NCBI GenBank assembly: GCA_036346205.1
Contig: JARFJB010001944.1
Coordinates: 864,001 to 928,000 of the forward strand
DNA: 64,000 bases
DNA from: Vesta saturnalis
Taxonomy: Eukaryota > Arthropoda > Insecta > Coleoptera > Lampyridae
Direction of reading: 5' to 3'
Positions 22,142 to 32,764 of the stretch are shown piece after piece; within the stretch, counting starts at the first letter, position 1; each line of letters begins with the position of its first letter. The translations under genes were made by a program, and so were the position numbers. The notes below the pieces were generated by a model that was given only the letters and a program-made list of their open reading frames with translations, was not told the origin of the DNA and did no database searches.

Positions 22142-22900
22142 TTATGAAAGTTTAACGAAATCTGAGTAACCTAAAGGTCCTTGATCGTTACAATAATCAA
22201 GTTCGTGCTTATAATTAACATGTTTGATTAAGGATACCTTATCTACTACATGATTTTTATCAACCATATGTAACGCTTCGGCAGACTTGTCCCAAAATTT
22301 GTATTTTATATGAGCTAAATGTTCTTTAAAGCGAATGTTGATAGGTCGTTTAGTTTGCCCCACGTATATTTGTTCACAATTTTTACAATTACTTTGATAA
22401 ATTCCCGACCTATCCGGCTTATCCACATTATCTTTTGGATTATCTAAAAGAGCTTGCAAACTACTATCTGAAGTAGTGATGGTTTTAAAATTAATCTTGG
22501 AAAAAATTTTAGATAGATCTTTTGTATAAGCAGGATAGTCTGGTAACTTTACATATCTTGTTTCTATTTGTACTCTAACGCTACCTAATGTAGTTACGTT
22601 CTTAATCCTCATTCTATGTGTTTCCTTCCTAACTGTATTCATAACCACTTCATCTGAGAACCCATTGTATGCAGCAATTTCTTAAATACGGCGCTATTAT
22701 TTATTATAATATTGAACTGAAAGAGGAAAATCTATGAACCAAAATTTAAAAGCCGCAAGTCTATGTTGATTTGAGTCATTGGTTATGAATCTTTTACTGC
22801 TAGTTTCCTTACGATAAATATCTACATCTAGTTTACTACCATTTCTTGTTACCAGAGTATCAAGGAACGGGAGACTGTCATTTGCCTCTGCCTCAATTTT
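22142..22900 (-). pseudogene. Penelope-like RT C-terminus and GIY-YIG endonuclease
   Basis: Minus strand from about 22900: DSLPFLDTLVTRNGSKLDVD followed by IYRKETSS and NDSNQHRLAAF, the conserved post-RT segment of Penelope-like elements, broken by stops near 22690. The ORF from 22648 to 22142 (168 codons) then holds the nuclease: SGIYQSNCKNCEQIYVGQTK is the GIY-x(n)-YVG signature with the CxxC (CKNC) insertion typical of these elements, followed by RFKEHLAHI with the conserved Arg and His. The enzyme nicks DNA for integration. The upstream RT catalytic domain is missing, so the copy is 5'-truncated and inactive, although the nuclease frame itself is intact to its stop. Confidence 0.85.
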
Positions 22901-22904
22901 CTTT

Positions 22905-23421
22905 AAAAAATACGTCTACCCTTTTTCTTATCAAATTAATCGTTATTTAGATAAGGAAAACTTTTAACTTACACTTAAATTCCACCTTAGGATTTTTGTG
23001 TCGCTAAATTACGCGTTATATCAAAAAATGTCATAGATCATATTTAATCGATATGTTTAAGGACTAGGTCTAGGTATTTCTATATTTTTGAAATATGCAG
23101 CTATTTTAGAAGTATTAGATAGAACTGCCTCTAATAAACCCCCCTCTCCGCCGATGGATTTCTCCCAATTTCTAATCAGCTCTAAGGCAAATGAATACAA
23201 GCTTAAGTACAAAATTTTAAGTACGTAAGGTATTTTCGTTCTGGAGTTATCGTGGATACTAACGTACATCCACACAGACATCCAGACATCATGACTGATC
23301 TTGACTAAACTTGGCTAAAAGTTGTCAAATGAGCTAATAAGTTGATTTAGCGATATTGAAAAAAAAGTCGATTGCATAACCTTCTATACCTACATATGTA
23401 TATGTAGGTTGGAAGGTAAAA
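22905..23421 (+). repeat. Rep-A right half, continuing after the Penelope-like insertion
   Basis: Shares aaaatacgtctaccctttt, taatcgatatgtttaagg, gttctggagttatcgtgga and the inverted end tatgtaggttggaaggta (about 23399-23416) with the copy at 20588. It also carries a short CA tract (cacacagacatccagacatc). Confidence 0.75.
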
Positions 23422-23429
23422 ATTAAATA

Positions 23430-24554
23430 TAAAAAAATAATAAGAATAAGAATATTGACTCTCGTGAATGTGTTACTCATTTAACAGATACAGCTTTAAT
23501 TTAGTCTTAAATATTTTGAAAGAAACAGATTCAATAGAAAGGTTAAATAACTTATTAAAATATGTGCTTATGCAATATAGGTAACATGATTTTTTAATAA
23601 AAAGTAGTCGTATGGTTAATAAAACTCATGTTGGAGTGGTAAATTGTGTACATTCGTTCTAAACCTTAATCTCTTGGGCAAATATGGACGACATTTAGAA
23701 CTTATAATGTGGTAGTACGTATATGCATAGTTCAGGTATCGTCTGCTTTCCGTATTCAACAAACCAGTCTCAGCAAGTATGTCAGAAATATGACTAAAAT
23801 ATCTGGTGTGGAACACAACACGACCTTCCAATCTACAAAATCTAATCAGCTCTAAGTGAAATGAAAACAAACTTAAATACAAAATTTTACGTAGGTATTT
23901 TCGTTCTGGAGTTATCATGGATACTAACATACATCCACACAGACATACACACGCAAACAGAGCCATCTAGACATGATGGCCGATCTTGGTGAAGCTTGGT
24001 CAAAAGTTGTAAAATGAGCTAATAAGTCGATTTAGTGATAGTGAAAAAAATGTCGATACATTTGTATATGTAGGTTGGAAGGTAAAAAGTATACCATAAA
24101 TTAAATGTTATACAAGAGTTCTGTAACTTTTGCATTCTACGTTTGTCACGATTAGTTAGACCAGAGTTGTATACCACATTACAATGACTAAGAACAGACT
24201 CGACTGGAGGATCACACGACAGTCTCTCTGTCAAGAAATTCACGAATATCAACGATTCTCTTACGATTTGAATACCCACACTGAAGGCACTTACTAGTAT
24301 GAGCTTGAAATGTTAAACACGCATCTCCGTACAAATCCAAGATTTCTGCTGAAATTCACAAGCTCAAACTTGAAGCTGCCTGTGCTGATGTTAATAGCAC
24401 TTAAAACTTTTTATCCATGATTACTGATTCCAAATAATGTAACTTGGGACTTATTTGGGTTTAAACTAACAGATAAGTTTGATTATATATCTTGTAATGT
24501 TCTTAAACCTTCATTAACTTGTTAACAGGCAGTTGCAGTATCAAGTGATGCATA
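23430..24554 (-). pseudogene. LINE RT thumb and C-terminal part, downstream half of a split element
   Basis: Read leftward. About 24550-24380 corresponds to the RT region after the YADD box, with VSLNPNKSQVTLFG like the usual L-N-P-x-K-S-Q block. About 24279-24090 reads VLSHCNVVYNSGLTNRDKRR then MQKLQNSCITF, a hallmark of Jockey/CR1-type LINE C-termini. A Rep-A copy (23805-24085) then interrupts it. It resumes with TGLLNTESRRYLNYAYTYYH and LRFRTNVHNLP (about 23760-23620), and ends with FKIFKTKLKLYLLNE near 23480. The upstream half lies beyond the gypsy insertion at 32765. Many stops; inactive. Confidence 0.75.
23805..24085 (+). repeat. Short Rep-A copy inserted in the LINE
   Basis: Left end atctggtgtggaacacaaca then gaccttccaatctaca; right end tgtatatgtaggttggaaggt at about 24063-24083. 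Most of the interior is deleted, leaving the gttctggagttatc block, a CA tract (23930-23965) and agctaataagtcgattta. It splits the LINE C-terminal coding region, so it is younger than the LINE. Confidence 0.75.
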
Positions 24555-24558
24555 CAAT

Positions 24559-26129
24559 TATAATGCTCCCCTACTTTTGGGGTGCTATACTTATATTGCG
24601 CCCTTCTGGTTTGGTAACCCAGCGCGGTTTTACTTTGCCTCGGCTTTGCTCAATCGGGTTTATTTTATAAACGGGGTGTGGTTCGTAGTAAGTACTGGAT
24701 GGGCTTAACACTGTAACCTTAAATAAAAACCGTAAAGCATTTTTAAAATGTATATTAAAGAAATATCAACAATAAATAAAATAAAAAGGTAATTAACAAA
24801 ATGTATGGAACTTCTTTGTCCGGGTCTGGCGGCTGGTTCTCCTGGTTGGCGGCGTCACTGTGTGCGAAGTCGCTTCTGTGAACAAAGATAGTCTTTTAAT
24901 CTATTCCTTACCTAAGAGGTAAAATTTAGGATTACGGTCCTGCATGTACAGTAGCGAGGCGTTACTCTTGATACCGTTGTTGGTCAGGGCGCCAGCGCAA
25001 TGAACTCGAGTCGTTTGAGAAAATCGATATCGTGTTTAGACTTTAGTAACTCTGGAGCGCTGAAGCAAGGATGTCTACTCCTGGAAATAATACACGCGAA
25101 ATGCGCGTATGCAAACGCGAGATCTCGGGGCGGTCTTTCTTTAATTATAACCGGTTTAATGTAGGCAATTAGATTATTTATCTAATTAAATTTATTATAC
25201 TATAGGTTATGGAGGTACTCTTCTGCGATTCACAGACACTGTGTATGGTTATTGTGTTTGTCTGTAGGTAGTGTATGAGTTTCGAGCGGGATTTCAGTAA
25301 TGCCCAGAAGACGTAGGCGACGGCCTGTCTTTACTGGATATACTAAGAGAAAGGTCGTAGGTCTTTACAGCCCTGTAACAACCCTTCACCCTCAAGTCTT
25401 TGCGAGATACGGCGGGGGCTACCCTGCGTGACTCTAGGTGTACTTTGTAGTGGCGAGTGACGACGGGATCTACCCTTCGTGGCACTCCAGGTGCTAGTGT
25501 ACTTGGTATTACGTCGGGGTTACCCTGCGTGCTACTCTAGGTGCTAGTGTACTTTGTATCTGCGAGTTACGTCGGGATCTACCCTGCGTGACTCTAGGTG
25601 TATTTGGTATAACTCCTGGAGGCTCAGCCCGGAATTATTTACGGTCTGTTAGTGTAAATTGTTAGATTGTATAACTTTACAACTTACGTGTCTATCAATA
25701 GCAGTACAGAGTTGAACTTTAGGTTGCCCGGTGCGTCGTGCTGCGCGTTATCGCCAGATCGCAATGGAGTCTTCGTCGGTGAACAACAGGTCGGTGCTTA
25801 CACTAAGCAAACGGAGCGGCTGCGGCTACTGGTTTCTGGAACGGCTTGACTTGAATCTACGGAGATTCATTCATTCTTATGCGCGTCGTGAGTTTATAAA
25901 GGTGCATCTGTGGGCGGCTTCGCGGCTACCGTGCGGGGAAGGCCGTTATGTGATTGGTTAAAATCGTTCTGACGTGCAGAAACTTACCGTTTCTTAGAAA
26001 TACACGTCAGCGGTGATGAATAAATTATTTGTTGTGCAATATCGCGTAAACTTATGAAATCTTACATACAGGATGGTCCGCACCTAATTTATTCTAAAAC
26101 ACATACGTACAGGACGCTGGTTCTTTACA
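24559..26129 (-). repeat. 3' LTR of the Ty3/gypsy element
   Basis: Begins tataatgctcccc and ends gctggttctttaca on the plus strand, i.e. TGTAAAGAACC to the 3' end in element orientation. About 1571 bp. It lacks a block of about 160 bp present in the other LTR (31672-31849) and differs by many 1-3-nt indels. Confidence 0.92.
25405..25615. repeat. Degenerate tandem repeat inside the 3' LTR, four units
   Basis: Units of about 45-60 bp built on cg(t/a)cggg(a/g)tctaccctgcgtg, then actctaggtg, then tactttgtat. The same array is in the 5' LTR at about 32054-32247 with small deletions. Confidence 0.8.
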
Positions 26130-26149
26130 TACCACCCTTTCCTCTTCTT
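26130..26149 (-). other. Polypurine tract (PPT)
   Basis: Directly abutting the 3' LTR. In element orientation it reads AAGAAGAGGAAAGGGTGG followed by TA, the plus-strand primer for reverse transcription. In one frame it encodes the last residues of pol (PQEEERVV). Confidence 0.85.
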
Positions 26150-27070
26150 GCGGAAGATCCGTCCGCTTGATTTTACCCTCGCCATCAGGCATGATGACGC
26201 TGACGCGGCGGCGATTGCGTCGCTGGCGGCGGTTAAGGCTTTCCGGGGTGGGGCATAAGGCGGGCCGGTTCGGGTACCTCCTGATCAGGTCCTGGATTCC
26301 TTGGTAACCTCGGCCGTCCGGCGCAAATGTTCCGGTGTGGTGGGTGTCCTTGGTCTACCGTCGGTGTGCAGGTGTGGCGGTGACCAATACCATTCTTTCG
26401 GTCGGATGGTCCTGGAGACGGTGTGCGGGGCGCAGGCGGGGAGTCTGTTCCCGGACCGGAGAACTGCGACGCGTCAGGAACGCTGCGTCCAAGTCTTCGG
26501 TCCCGGGTTTGCGGTAGTGTGGGCTGCCAGGCGAAATCTTAACGGAGTCTTTCGGCGGGGTTTAAAGGGGCCATGTTGTGGAAGATAGCATTTCTGGTTT
26601 TATCCTTTGCTTTTATATGATTTTGAATACGCGGGTTTTTCATAGCCGTTAAATTTTCAACGTTACCATTGGTCGTTGGTCTAGTCTGATCGGTGACGTC
26701 AGTCGCATTTCTCAAATCTTTTACATGCGCTTCTCCCGCGCTTTTCCTACTACCGGGTTCTCGGAGCTCGACAATTACGGGCGATTTGATTTTATACACA
26801 AGGTAAGGACCGGCATACTTTTCGCTAATTTCGCGGAAAATTCTTTTGCTTTGCTGGACAGGTAATGTGTTTTACGATATACGAGATCTCCTTTGCGGGG
26901 CGGTAGGCTCGGTGACGCAGGTTGTAATGATACCGTTGTACTTCAAAGGTCTTTGCTAATGAATCTCTAGCAAGTTCTTGTAGATCTTTTAAATACTTCA
27001 TGTGTTGCGCTTGATCAGCTGCGGTTACGGCGGTTTCTTTGTTGTCGGCGGTTGTTTCTGGGTTGACCAT
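26150..27070 (-). pseudogene. pol C-terminal region after the integrase core
   Basis: Two open pieces in different frames: 27070-26825 with DSLAKTFEVQRYHYNLRHRA, typical of the post-core segment of gypsy integrases (xYNxRxR), and 26799-26539 with YKIKSPVIVELREPGSRKSA, matching the small barrel-like C-terminal domain. The tail to 26150 has a basic run (RRQRRNRRR) and then runs into the PPT. No chromodomain was recognised. At least two frame changes. Confidence 0.7.
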
Positions 27071-27099
27071 GCCCTAGGTGGTTCTAATTCTCTCCGAGA

Positions 27100-27918
27100 T
27101 TAAGTAAGGCGGGAGAAACCAGTTGATCCATGCTGTACGGTATTGATAGCGAAGGCTATTTCAGGCAGGTGAGCGTCCCATCTCGCTGGTTTTTCGCGTA
27201 AATTTGCGATCATCGTCCCGATCACTTTATTGGTTCTTTCCACCGGGTTGGCATGCGGGGAGTATGGTGGAGTAGAACGATGGTTGATTCCATGCTCCTT
27301 CAAGAACGTGCGGAATAATTTGCTGGTATATTGTGGGCCGTTATCGAGATCAGGTGTCGGGGAGTTCCAAAGCGGTATATTATTTGTTCTTTAACGCTTG
27401 GATAATCGGCGGACTGGTAGCGTTACGGAGCGGTTTAAGTTCGACCCACTTAGTTAACCGGTCTTGAAAAACTAACAGGAATTTATAGCCTTTCTTGGAA
27501 CGCGGCAGCGGTCCGATAAGGTCTGTACTTACATTGTTCCACGGATGTCCAGGTCGCGAAAAGTACATTTCTCCTTGCGGCTTTTGCGTACTACCTTTAT
27601 AAGTCTGACAACTTATACACGTTTTACGTATTTTATCACGTCGGATTTTATGGTGGGCCAGTAGTAATTGCGGTATATGCGGCATAGCGTTTTCGCAATT
27701 CCCAGGTGTCCTGCGGTGGGGACATCGTGACATTCTTCCAGGATATCTCGGCGTTTTCTAGCGGTATACAAATTTTCCAACTAGGATGGCTTCCCATCTC
27801 TTTTCGGGTGTCGGATCAGGGAATGATTTAAATAGTTGACCTTCCTCTATTTTATATCGTGGGTGTTGATCAGGGTGTTCTCGGACTTGCTGTATCAAGT
27901 ATTGATACCACGGACAGG
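27100..27918 (-). pseudogene. Integrase, zinc-binding and catalytic core, frame-broken
   Basis: From 27918: WYQYLIQQVREHPDQHPRY linker, then the HHCC zinc domain (AHHKIRRDKIRKTCISCQ), then the core. First catalytic Asp in NNVSTDLIGPLPRSKKG, followed by FLLVFQDRLTKWVEL. The second Asp block (RFGTPRHLI, then a shifted DNGPQY equivalent) is frame-shifted near 27345. The catalytic Glu lies in STPPYSPHANPVERTNKVIG. It would catalyse strand transfer of element ends. The ORF pieces are 27733-27380 and 27303-27100. Confidence 0.88.
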
Positions 27919-28536
27919 TTATTCTTCGGTTTCCTCCACCTCTAATGGAGACAGGTCGGCTTTTACTTTATAGTCCTCGTGTAAGCGAGATAGCGCGTCG
28001 GCCACATTGTTCAGTGCCCCTTTACGGTACTCCACCTGGAAGTCGAACTGTTGTAGTTCCATTATCCAGCGGGCTAGACGGGATGTCGGTTTCTCTAGCG
28101 TGCGAAGCCACTTGAGACTTCTATGATCTGTTAACACAGTGAATTTATAACCCTCTAGGTAACTTTTTAACTTTTGTATGGCCAATACTACGGCCAGGCA
28201 CTCTTGTTCAATCGTCGAGTAATTCCTTTCCGCTGGGTTCAGTGCCCTGCTGATGTACGCTATCACTCGTTCATTCGGTGCTTGTCCTTGTGTTAGCACG
28301 GCTCCAATTCCGGTGGTACTTGCGTCGGTTTGTAATACAAAGGTTGATTAAAATCCGGACAGGCTAATACAGGGGGCGGTCAAGCTTTTTAATGGCTTCA
28401 AAGGCGTGATTTTGTGTGTCGGTCCACTGATATCTGGTGTTCTTTTCAAGAGTTCGGTAAGCGGTTGACTTAGTTTCGCAAAGCCGCTAACATATTTGCG
28501 GTACCACGACGCCAGTCCCAAAAATTGACGGGTTGC
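27919..28536 (-). pseudogene. RT tether and RNase H domain
   Basis: 28536-28300 encodes the connection segment (FLGLASWYRKYVSGFAKLSQ, then QPLTELLKR and the TDAS region) with frame breaks. The ORF from 28299 to 27919 carries the RNase H core: ERVIAYISRALNPAERNYST, then EQECLAVVLAI with the catalytic Glu, YKFTVLTDHRSLKWL with a catalytic Asp, and NNVADALSR with the final Asp. It would degrade the RNA strand during cDNA synthesis. The piece from 28299 down is intact. Confidence 0.88.
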
Positions 28537-29297
28537 TTAACGGTACGGGGAGCGGGTATTTGGATAATTGCGTCGATTTTTCTGGATCAGGTAAAATTCC
28601 TTTTGCGGTGACGACGTGTCCCAAATATTTGAGTTGGGTCTGACAGAAGTAGCATTTGTCTGGTTGTAGTTGAAGTCCGTTATCACGTAGTCTCTTGAAT
28701 ACTTCCGTAGGTTATGCAGGTGTTCTTGAAATGTTTTTCCCAGGACTATGATATCATCTAGATATACAAAAGCGCGTCCAATCAGTTCTGGACCAATAAT
28801 AGAATCTAGGAATCTCTGGAATGTAGCAGGGGCGGAATGAAGTCCAAACAGTAGAACTTTGAATTGGTATAGTCCACGGCCGGGTACTGTAAAAGCGGTG
28901 ATGGATTTACTTCCATCTTCTAGAGGAATTTGCCAGTATCCTTGTTTCAGGTCTAGGGTACTGATATAGCTTGCTTCTCGCAGCTGGTCTAAGATGCCTT
29001 GAATATATGGTAACGGGTATGCATCTTTGATGGTGACCTGGTTAACTTTTCGAAAGTCGACGCAGAATCGATATGAACCAGTTGGTTTCTTAACCAACAC
29101 TACGGAGAACTCCACGGGCTGTGTGACGGTTCTATTATGTCCTCTGCGAGCATATTATCAACCTCTTGATTGATAAGTTCTTGCATTGCTGGATTGCGGG
29201 GATAGTATCGCTGTTTGATCGGTTTAGCATCGGGCACGAGTGTGATCTTATGTATAACATCTTTGGCTTTTCCTGTTACCTTTGTGAATTTCCTCAT
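28537..29297 (-). pseudogene. Reverse transcriptase domain, one frame change
   Basis: 29297-29100 begins the domain (PDAKPIKQRYYPRNPAMQE, then EDIIEPSHSPWSSP). The frame shifts at about 29110 and continues 29115-28537: VLVKKPTGSYRFCVDFRKVN, then STLDLKQGYWQIPL with the first catalytic Asp, LLFGLHSAPATFQRF, and FVYLDDIIVLGKTF, the Y-x-D-D box. All catalytic Asp residues are present. After about residue 138 of the second piece the frame drifts (YSRDYVITDF), so the fingers-palm are preserved but the thumb is shifted. Confidence 0.92.
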
Positions 29298-29358
29298 CTC
29301 GGTTTCCAGAATTCGTTTAACTCGGGCAGCTGGTCTTCGTCTGGTCCATGTATTCCAC

Positions 29359-29958
29359 TCAAGCCTCCTTGTACGGAACTTTGCAAGGGATACGTATTCC
29401 GGCGATTTCTAGTTGTTTCTGGTGTATGTGTAGAGTGGCCTGAAGATGTTCCAGCGCGTCTAATCCAATCACAATGTCGGTGGACAGTTGGGGTATGTAA
29501 TAGCCCGGTAACTGGAGAGTTTTCCTGCCTATCTTGGCGGGGAAAATGTATAAGCCGCGGGTTTCAGTCATGGAACTGTCGGCAAGACGTACAGTTGCAG
29601 CTTTTAGCGTGCTCGGGTATATCCGGTTGTTAATTAGTAAATTCTTTACTTTCTCGCCTATATATGTTCGGGAGGCTCCGGTATCAATTAAAGCATTGAT
29701 GGTTTTGTTAAAGACCATAATCTCTAGGAAGAGTCTATCATCGTAGGAACGATCTAATCTTTTATCTGGTTTCCTTCGTGTAAACTGCGCTACGGTTTGT
29801 AGCCAAGTGGTCCACTCGCTGGCGGTTGTTTTATTTCCAGGTTTCAGAGCCGGGGTAGTAAAAAGTTCTTGGTGTCCCTTTACCGGCGTCTGGAGTTTTC
29901 CGACCGCGGACAGGGGCAGTCGCGGGATAATACACCTTCTTTGCTGCATCTCGAGCAA
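29359..29958 (-). CDS. pol N-terminus with aspartic protease
   Basis: About 199 codons open. The protease active site is NALIDTGASRTYIGEKV (D-T-G-A), with the flap region LADSSMTETRGLY and the C-terminal hydrophobic-G motif DIVIGLDALEHL. It overlaps the end of gag and lies in the frame reached by a -1 shift from gag, the usual arrangement for gag-pol expression in this family. I saw no clear slippery heptamer. The protein matures gag and pol. The frame ends at 29359 before the RT. Confidence 0.88.
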   Translation of the reverse strand: MLEMQQRRCIIPRLPLSAVGKLQTPVKGHQELFTTPALKPGNKTTASEWTTWLQTVAQFTRRKPDKRLDRSYDDRLFLEIMVFNKTINALIDTGASRTYIGEKVKNLLINNRIYPSTLKAATVRLADSSMTETRGLYIFPAKIGRKTLQLPGYYIPQLSTDIVIGLDALEHLQATLHIHQKQLEIAGIRIPCKVPYKEA

Positions 29959-30928
29959 AAAGCTTTAAACGGTTCTCTACACCTCTCTTTGAAGTGTCCG
30001 GTTTTTCCACATCTCCAGCAGACGGTGGAGCGGTCATACAGGGTGGTGATAGGTGTTGGAACGGTTTTAGTGGTGTTGATTTCACGGGGACGGTGTGCTG
30101 GTGTGTCAGGAGCTGGTGTTAGACCACTAAAGTGTACCTTCTGGCGGTTTGGACTGGGAGACGGCGAGTGCGTCCGCGGAGGTAGCATTTCGAATTGGGT
30201 GGCCAACTCGAGAAGTTCGGTCAGGTCTTTGAAATCTCTCTGGCGGATGTAATATTTATATTCCACCCTCAGGTTGTCATACATACGTTGTAACTGTTCT
30301 TCTCTCGACATGTTTCCATGGCGTCGCATTAGGGTCAGGACGGCGGTTACGTATTCCGTAGCTTTTTCTCGGGGTTTTTGCAATCTATTGCGGATTTCCT
30401 CCTCTAGTTGAAATTGATGTCGCGGTGGTAAAAATTGTATTTTAAAACTGACCAAGAAATCTTTCCAGGTCGTCCAGGATTGTTGATGGTTTCTGTACCA
30501 TAACAGGGTGCTTTCCTTTAATAATTCCGGAAGGGCGAGTAATAGATCACGGTCGGTGATGTTGTAGCAGGTTTGTAATTCCTCTACTCTTTCCAAGAAA
30601 GAAATCGGATCGCTGATACCGTCGTATTTCACACCCCATTTGCGTATTCTATCGCAAATATCGGCGCGTCTGGTTCCGGTAATGTCTAGGTGTTCCCCAG
30701 CTGGTGGTGATGGTATCGGAGCGGCTAATGTTAGTATTTCTGGTGTTAGTGTGGTTACTTGTCCTTCTCCGGTGCGTAGTATTTTATTATCCTGGCTCGA
30801 AGTGCATCTACATTTCCTCCTGTCTCTAGTTTATATTTCCTAGCTTCGGTTGCTAATTCATCCTTCTTGACATGGTAAATCCATCCCACTCTGGTGTCGG
30901 TATCTTCAGAGTCCCTCGGTATACTCAT
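29880..30928 (-). pseudogene. gag, with one frame break near 30785
   Basis: ATG at 30928-30926 opens a 57-codon start (MSIPRDSEDTDTRVGWIYHV) containing a SAP-like helix pair (ELATEARKYKLETGGNVDAL). It hits TAA at 30757-30755 after an A-rich run, while the main gag frame is open from upstream of 30758 to the stop at 29882-29880. The main part has the capsid-like WKDFLVSFKIQFLPPRHQFQ and ATEYVTAVLTLMRRHG, then two knuckles. CWRCGKTGHFKERC is a canonical CCHC. CSRCSKEGVLSRDC lacks the His. It would form particles and bind RNA. The frame break may be an indel error. Confidence 0.85.
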
Positions 30929-31041
30929 CCTGTAACAGACAGATTAGTGTCTCTGGAAAACAAAATATGTGATTACTGGTACTTCTGCGGTCCTTTTGGA
31001 ATCTGTAAACGGAAAATTATTTAAGGTGTTCAGTGTTTTTC

Positions 31042-31062
31042 GAGCCCCACGTTTGGGCGCCA
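31042..31062 (-). other. Primer-binding site, tRNA-Lys type
   Basis: In element orientation the site starts TGGCGCCCAAACGTGGGG, 5 nt after the 5' LTR. The plus strand reads as the 3' end of insect tRNA-Lys (GAGCCCCACGTTGGGCGCCA) with one extra T. That extra base is either a mutation or a sequencing error. Confidence 0.85.
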
Positions 31063-31067
31063 CTTTT

Positions 31068-32760
31068 TATAATGCCCCCATTTTGGTGTCAATTTATATT
31101 GCGCCCTTCTGGTTTGGTAACCCAACGCGGTTTTATTTTGCCTCGGCTTTGCTCAATCGGGTTTATTTTATAAACGGGGTGTGGTTCGTAGTAATACTGG
31201 ATGGGCTTAACACTGTAACCTTAAATAAAACCGTAAAGCATTTTTAAAATGTATATTAAAGAAATATACAATAAATAAAATAAAAGGTAATTAACAAAAT
31301 GTATGGGAACTTCGTCCGGGTCTGGCGGTCTCCTGGTGGCGCGTCACTGGTGCGAAGTCGCTTCTGTGAACAAAGATAGTCTTTTAATCTATTCCTTACC
31401 TAAGAGGTAAAATTTAGGTTACGGTCCTGATGTACAGTAGCGAGGCGTTACTCTTGATACCGTTGTTGGTCGGCGCCAGCGCAATGAACTCGAGTCGTTT
31501 GAGAAAATCGATATCGTTTAGACTTTAGTAACTCTGGAGCGCTGAAGCAAGGATGTCCTACTCCCGGGAAATAATACACGCGAAATGCGCGTATGCAAAC
31601 GCGAGATCTCGGGCGGTCTTTCTTAATTATAACCGGTTTAATGTAGGCAATTAGATTATTTATCTAACTAAATTAATTACTGATCTCTATACTAAGTTTA
31701 ATTATTTATAATTAATCAAGGGAACAAAATACTTAATATTAAAACTACTCTAATAGGTTTACGTAAAGATAGAAAATCTACGTACTCTCTAATTTATTTA
31801 CAAACGTTCTGCACCAGGTATTTACGATGGTTCGGTGGACGACAAATTTATACTAAGGTTATGGAGGTACTCTTCTGCGATTCACAGACACTGTGTATGG
31901 TTATTGTGTTTGTCTGTAGGTAGTGTATGAGTTTCGAGCGGATTTCAGTAATGCCCAGAAGACGTAGGCGACGGCCTGTCTTTACTGGATATACTAAGAG
32001 AAAGGTCGTAGGTCTTTACAGCCCTGTAACAACCCTTCACCCTCAAGTCTTTGCGAGATACGTCGGGGCTACCCTGCGTGACTCTAGGTGTACTTTGTAG
32101 TGGCGAGTGACGACGGGATCTACCCTTCGTGCACTCCAGGTGTAGTGTGGTATTACGTCGGGTTACCTGTCCTGTCTAGGGTACTTTGTATCTGCAGTTA
32201 CGTCGGGATCTACCCTGCGTGACTCTAGGTGTATTTGGTATAACTCCTGGAGGCTCAGCCCGGAATTATTTACGGTCTGTTAGTGTAAATTGTTAGATTG
32301 TATAACTTTACAACTTACGTGTCTATCAATAGCAGTACAGAATTGAACTTTAGGTTGCCCGGTGCGTCGTGGTGCGCGTTATCGCCAGATCGCAAAGGAC
32401 TCTTCGTCGGTGAACAACAGGTCGGTGCTTACACTAAGCAAACGGAGCGGCTGCGGCTACTGGTTTCTGGAACGGCTTGCCTTGAATCTACGGAGATTCA
32501 TTCATTCTTATGCGCGTCGTGAGTTTATAAAGGTGCATCTGTGGGCGGCTTCGCGGCTACCGTGCGGGGAAGGCCGTTATGTGATTGATTAAAATCGTTC
32601 TGACGTGCAGAAACTTACGGTTTCTTAGAAATACACGTCAGCGGTGATGAATAAATTATTCGTTGTGCAATATCGCGTAAACTTATGAAATCTTACATAC
32701 AGGATGGTCCGCACCTAATTTATTCTAAAACACATACGTACAGGACGCTGGTTCTTTACA
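31068..32760 (-). repeat. 5' LTR of the Ty3/gypsy element
   Basis: Same ends as the 3' LTR (tataatgcccccat to gctggttctttaca). About 1693 bp. Contains the block 31672-31849 absent from the partner and the tandem array at 32054-32247. Confidence 0.92.
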
Positions 32761-32764
32761 CAAT

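Larger units (their letters stand above)
24555..32764 (-). mobile_element. Ty3/gypsy LTR retrotransposon, complete structure, broken frames
   Basis: The element proper is 24559-32760, flanked by the 4-bp duplication CAAT at 24555-24558 and 32761-32764. It has two LTRs, a tRNA-Lys primer site, gag, a pol with PR-RT-RNaseH-IN order, and a polypurine tract. The domain order places it in Ty3/gypsy. No env-like ORF. GC content is clearly higher than the surrounding DNA. The coding region changes frame at least six times, so this copy cannot make full proteins as written. It sits inside a minus-strand LINE remnant. Confidence 0.95.

Noticed and set aside
29166..30252. Plus-strand ORFs opposite gag, protease and RT
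   Set aside because: Antisense of the gypsy element; minus-strand frames carry the conserved domains.
31042..31062. tRNA-Lys gene fragment
   Set aside because: Only the 3' end matches and its position 5 nt from the LTR identifies it as a primer-binding site.
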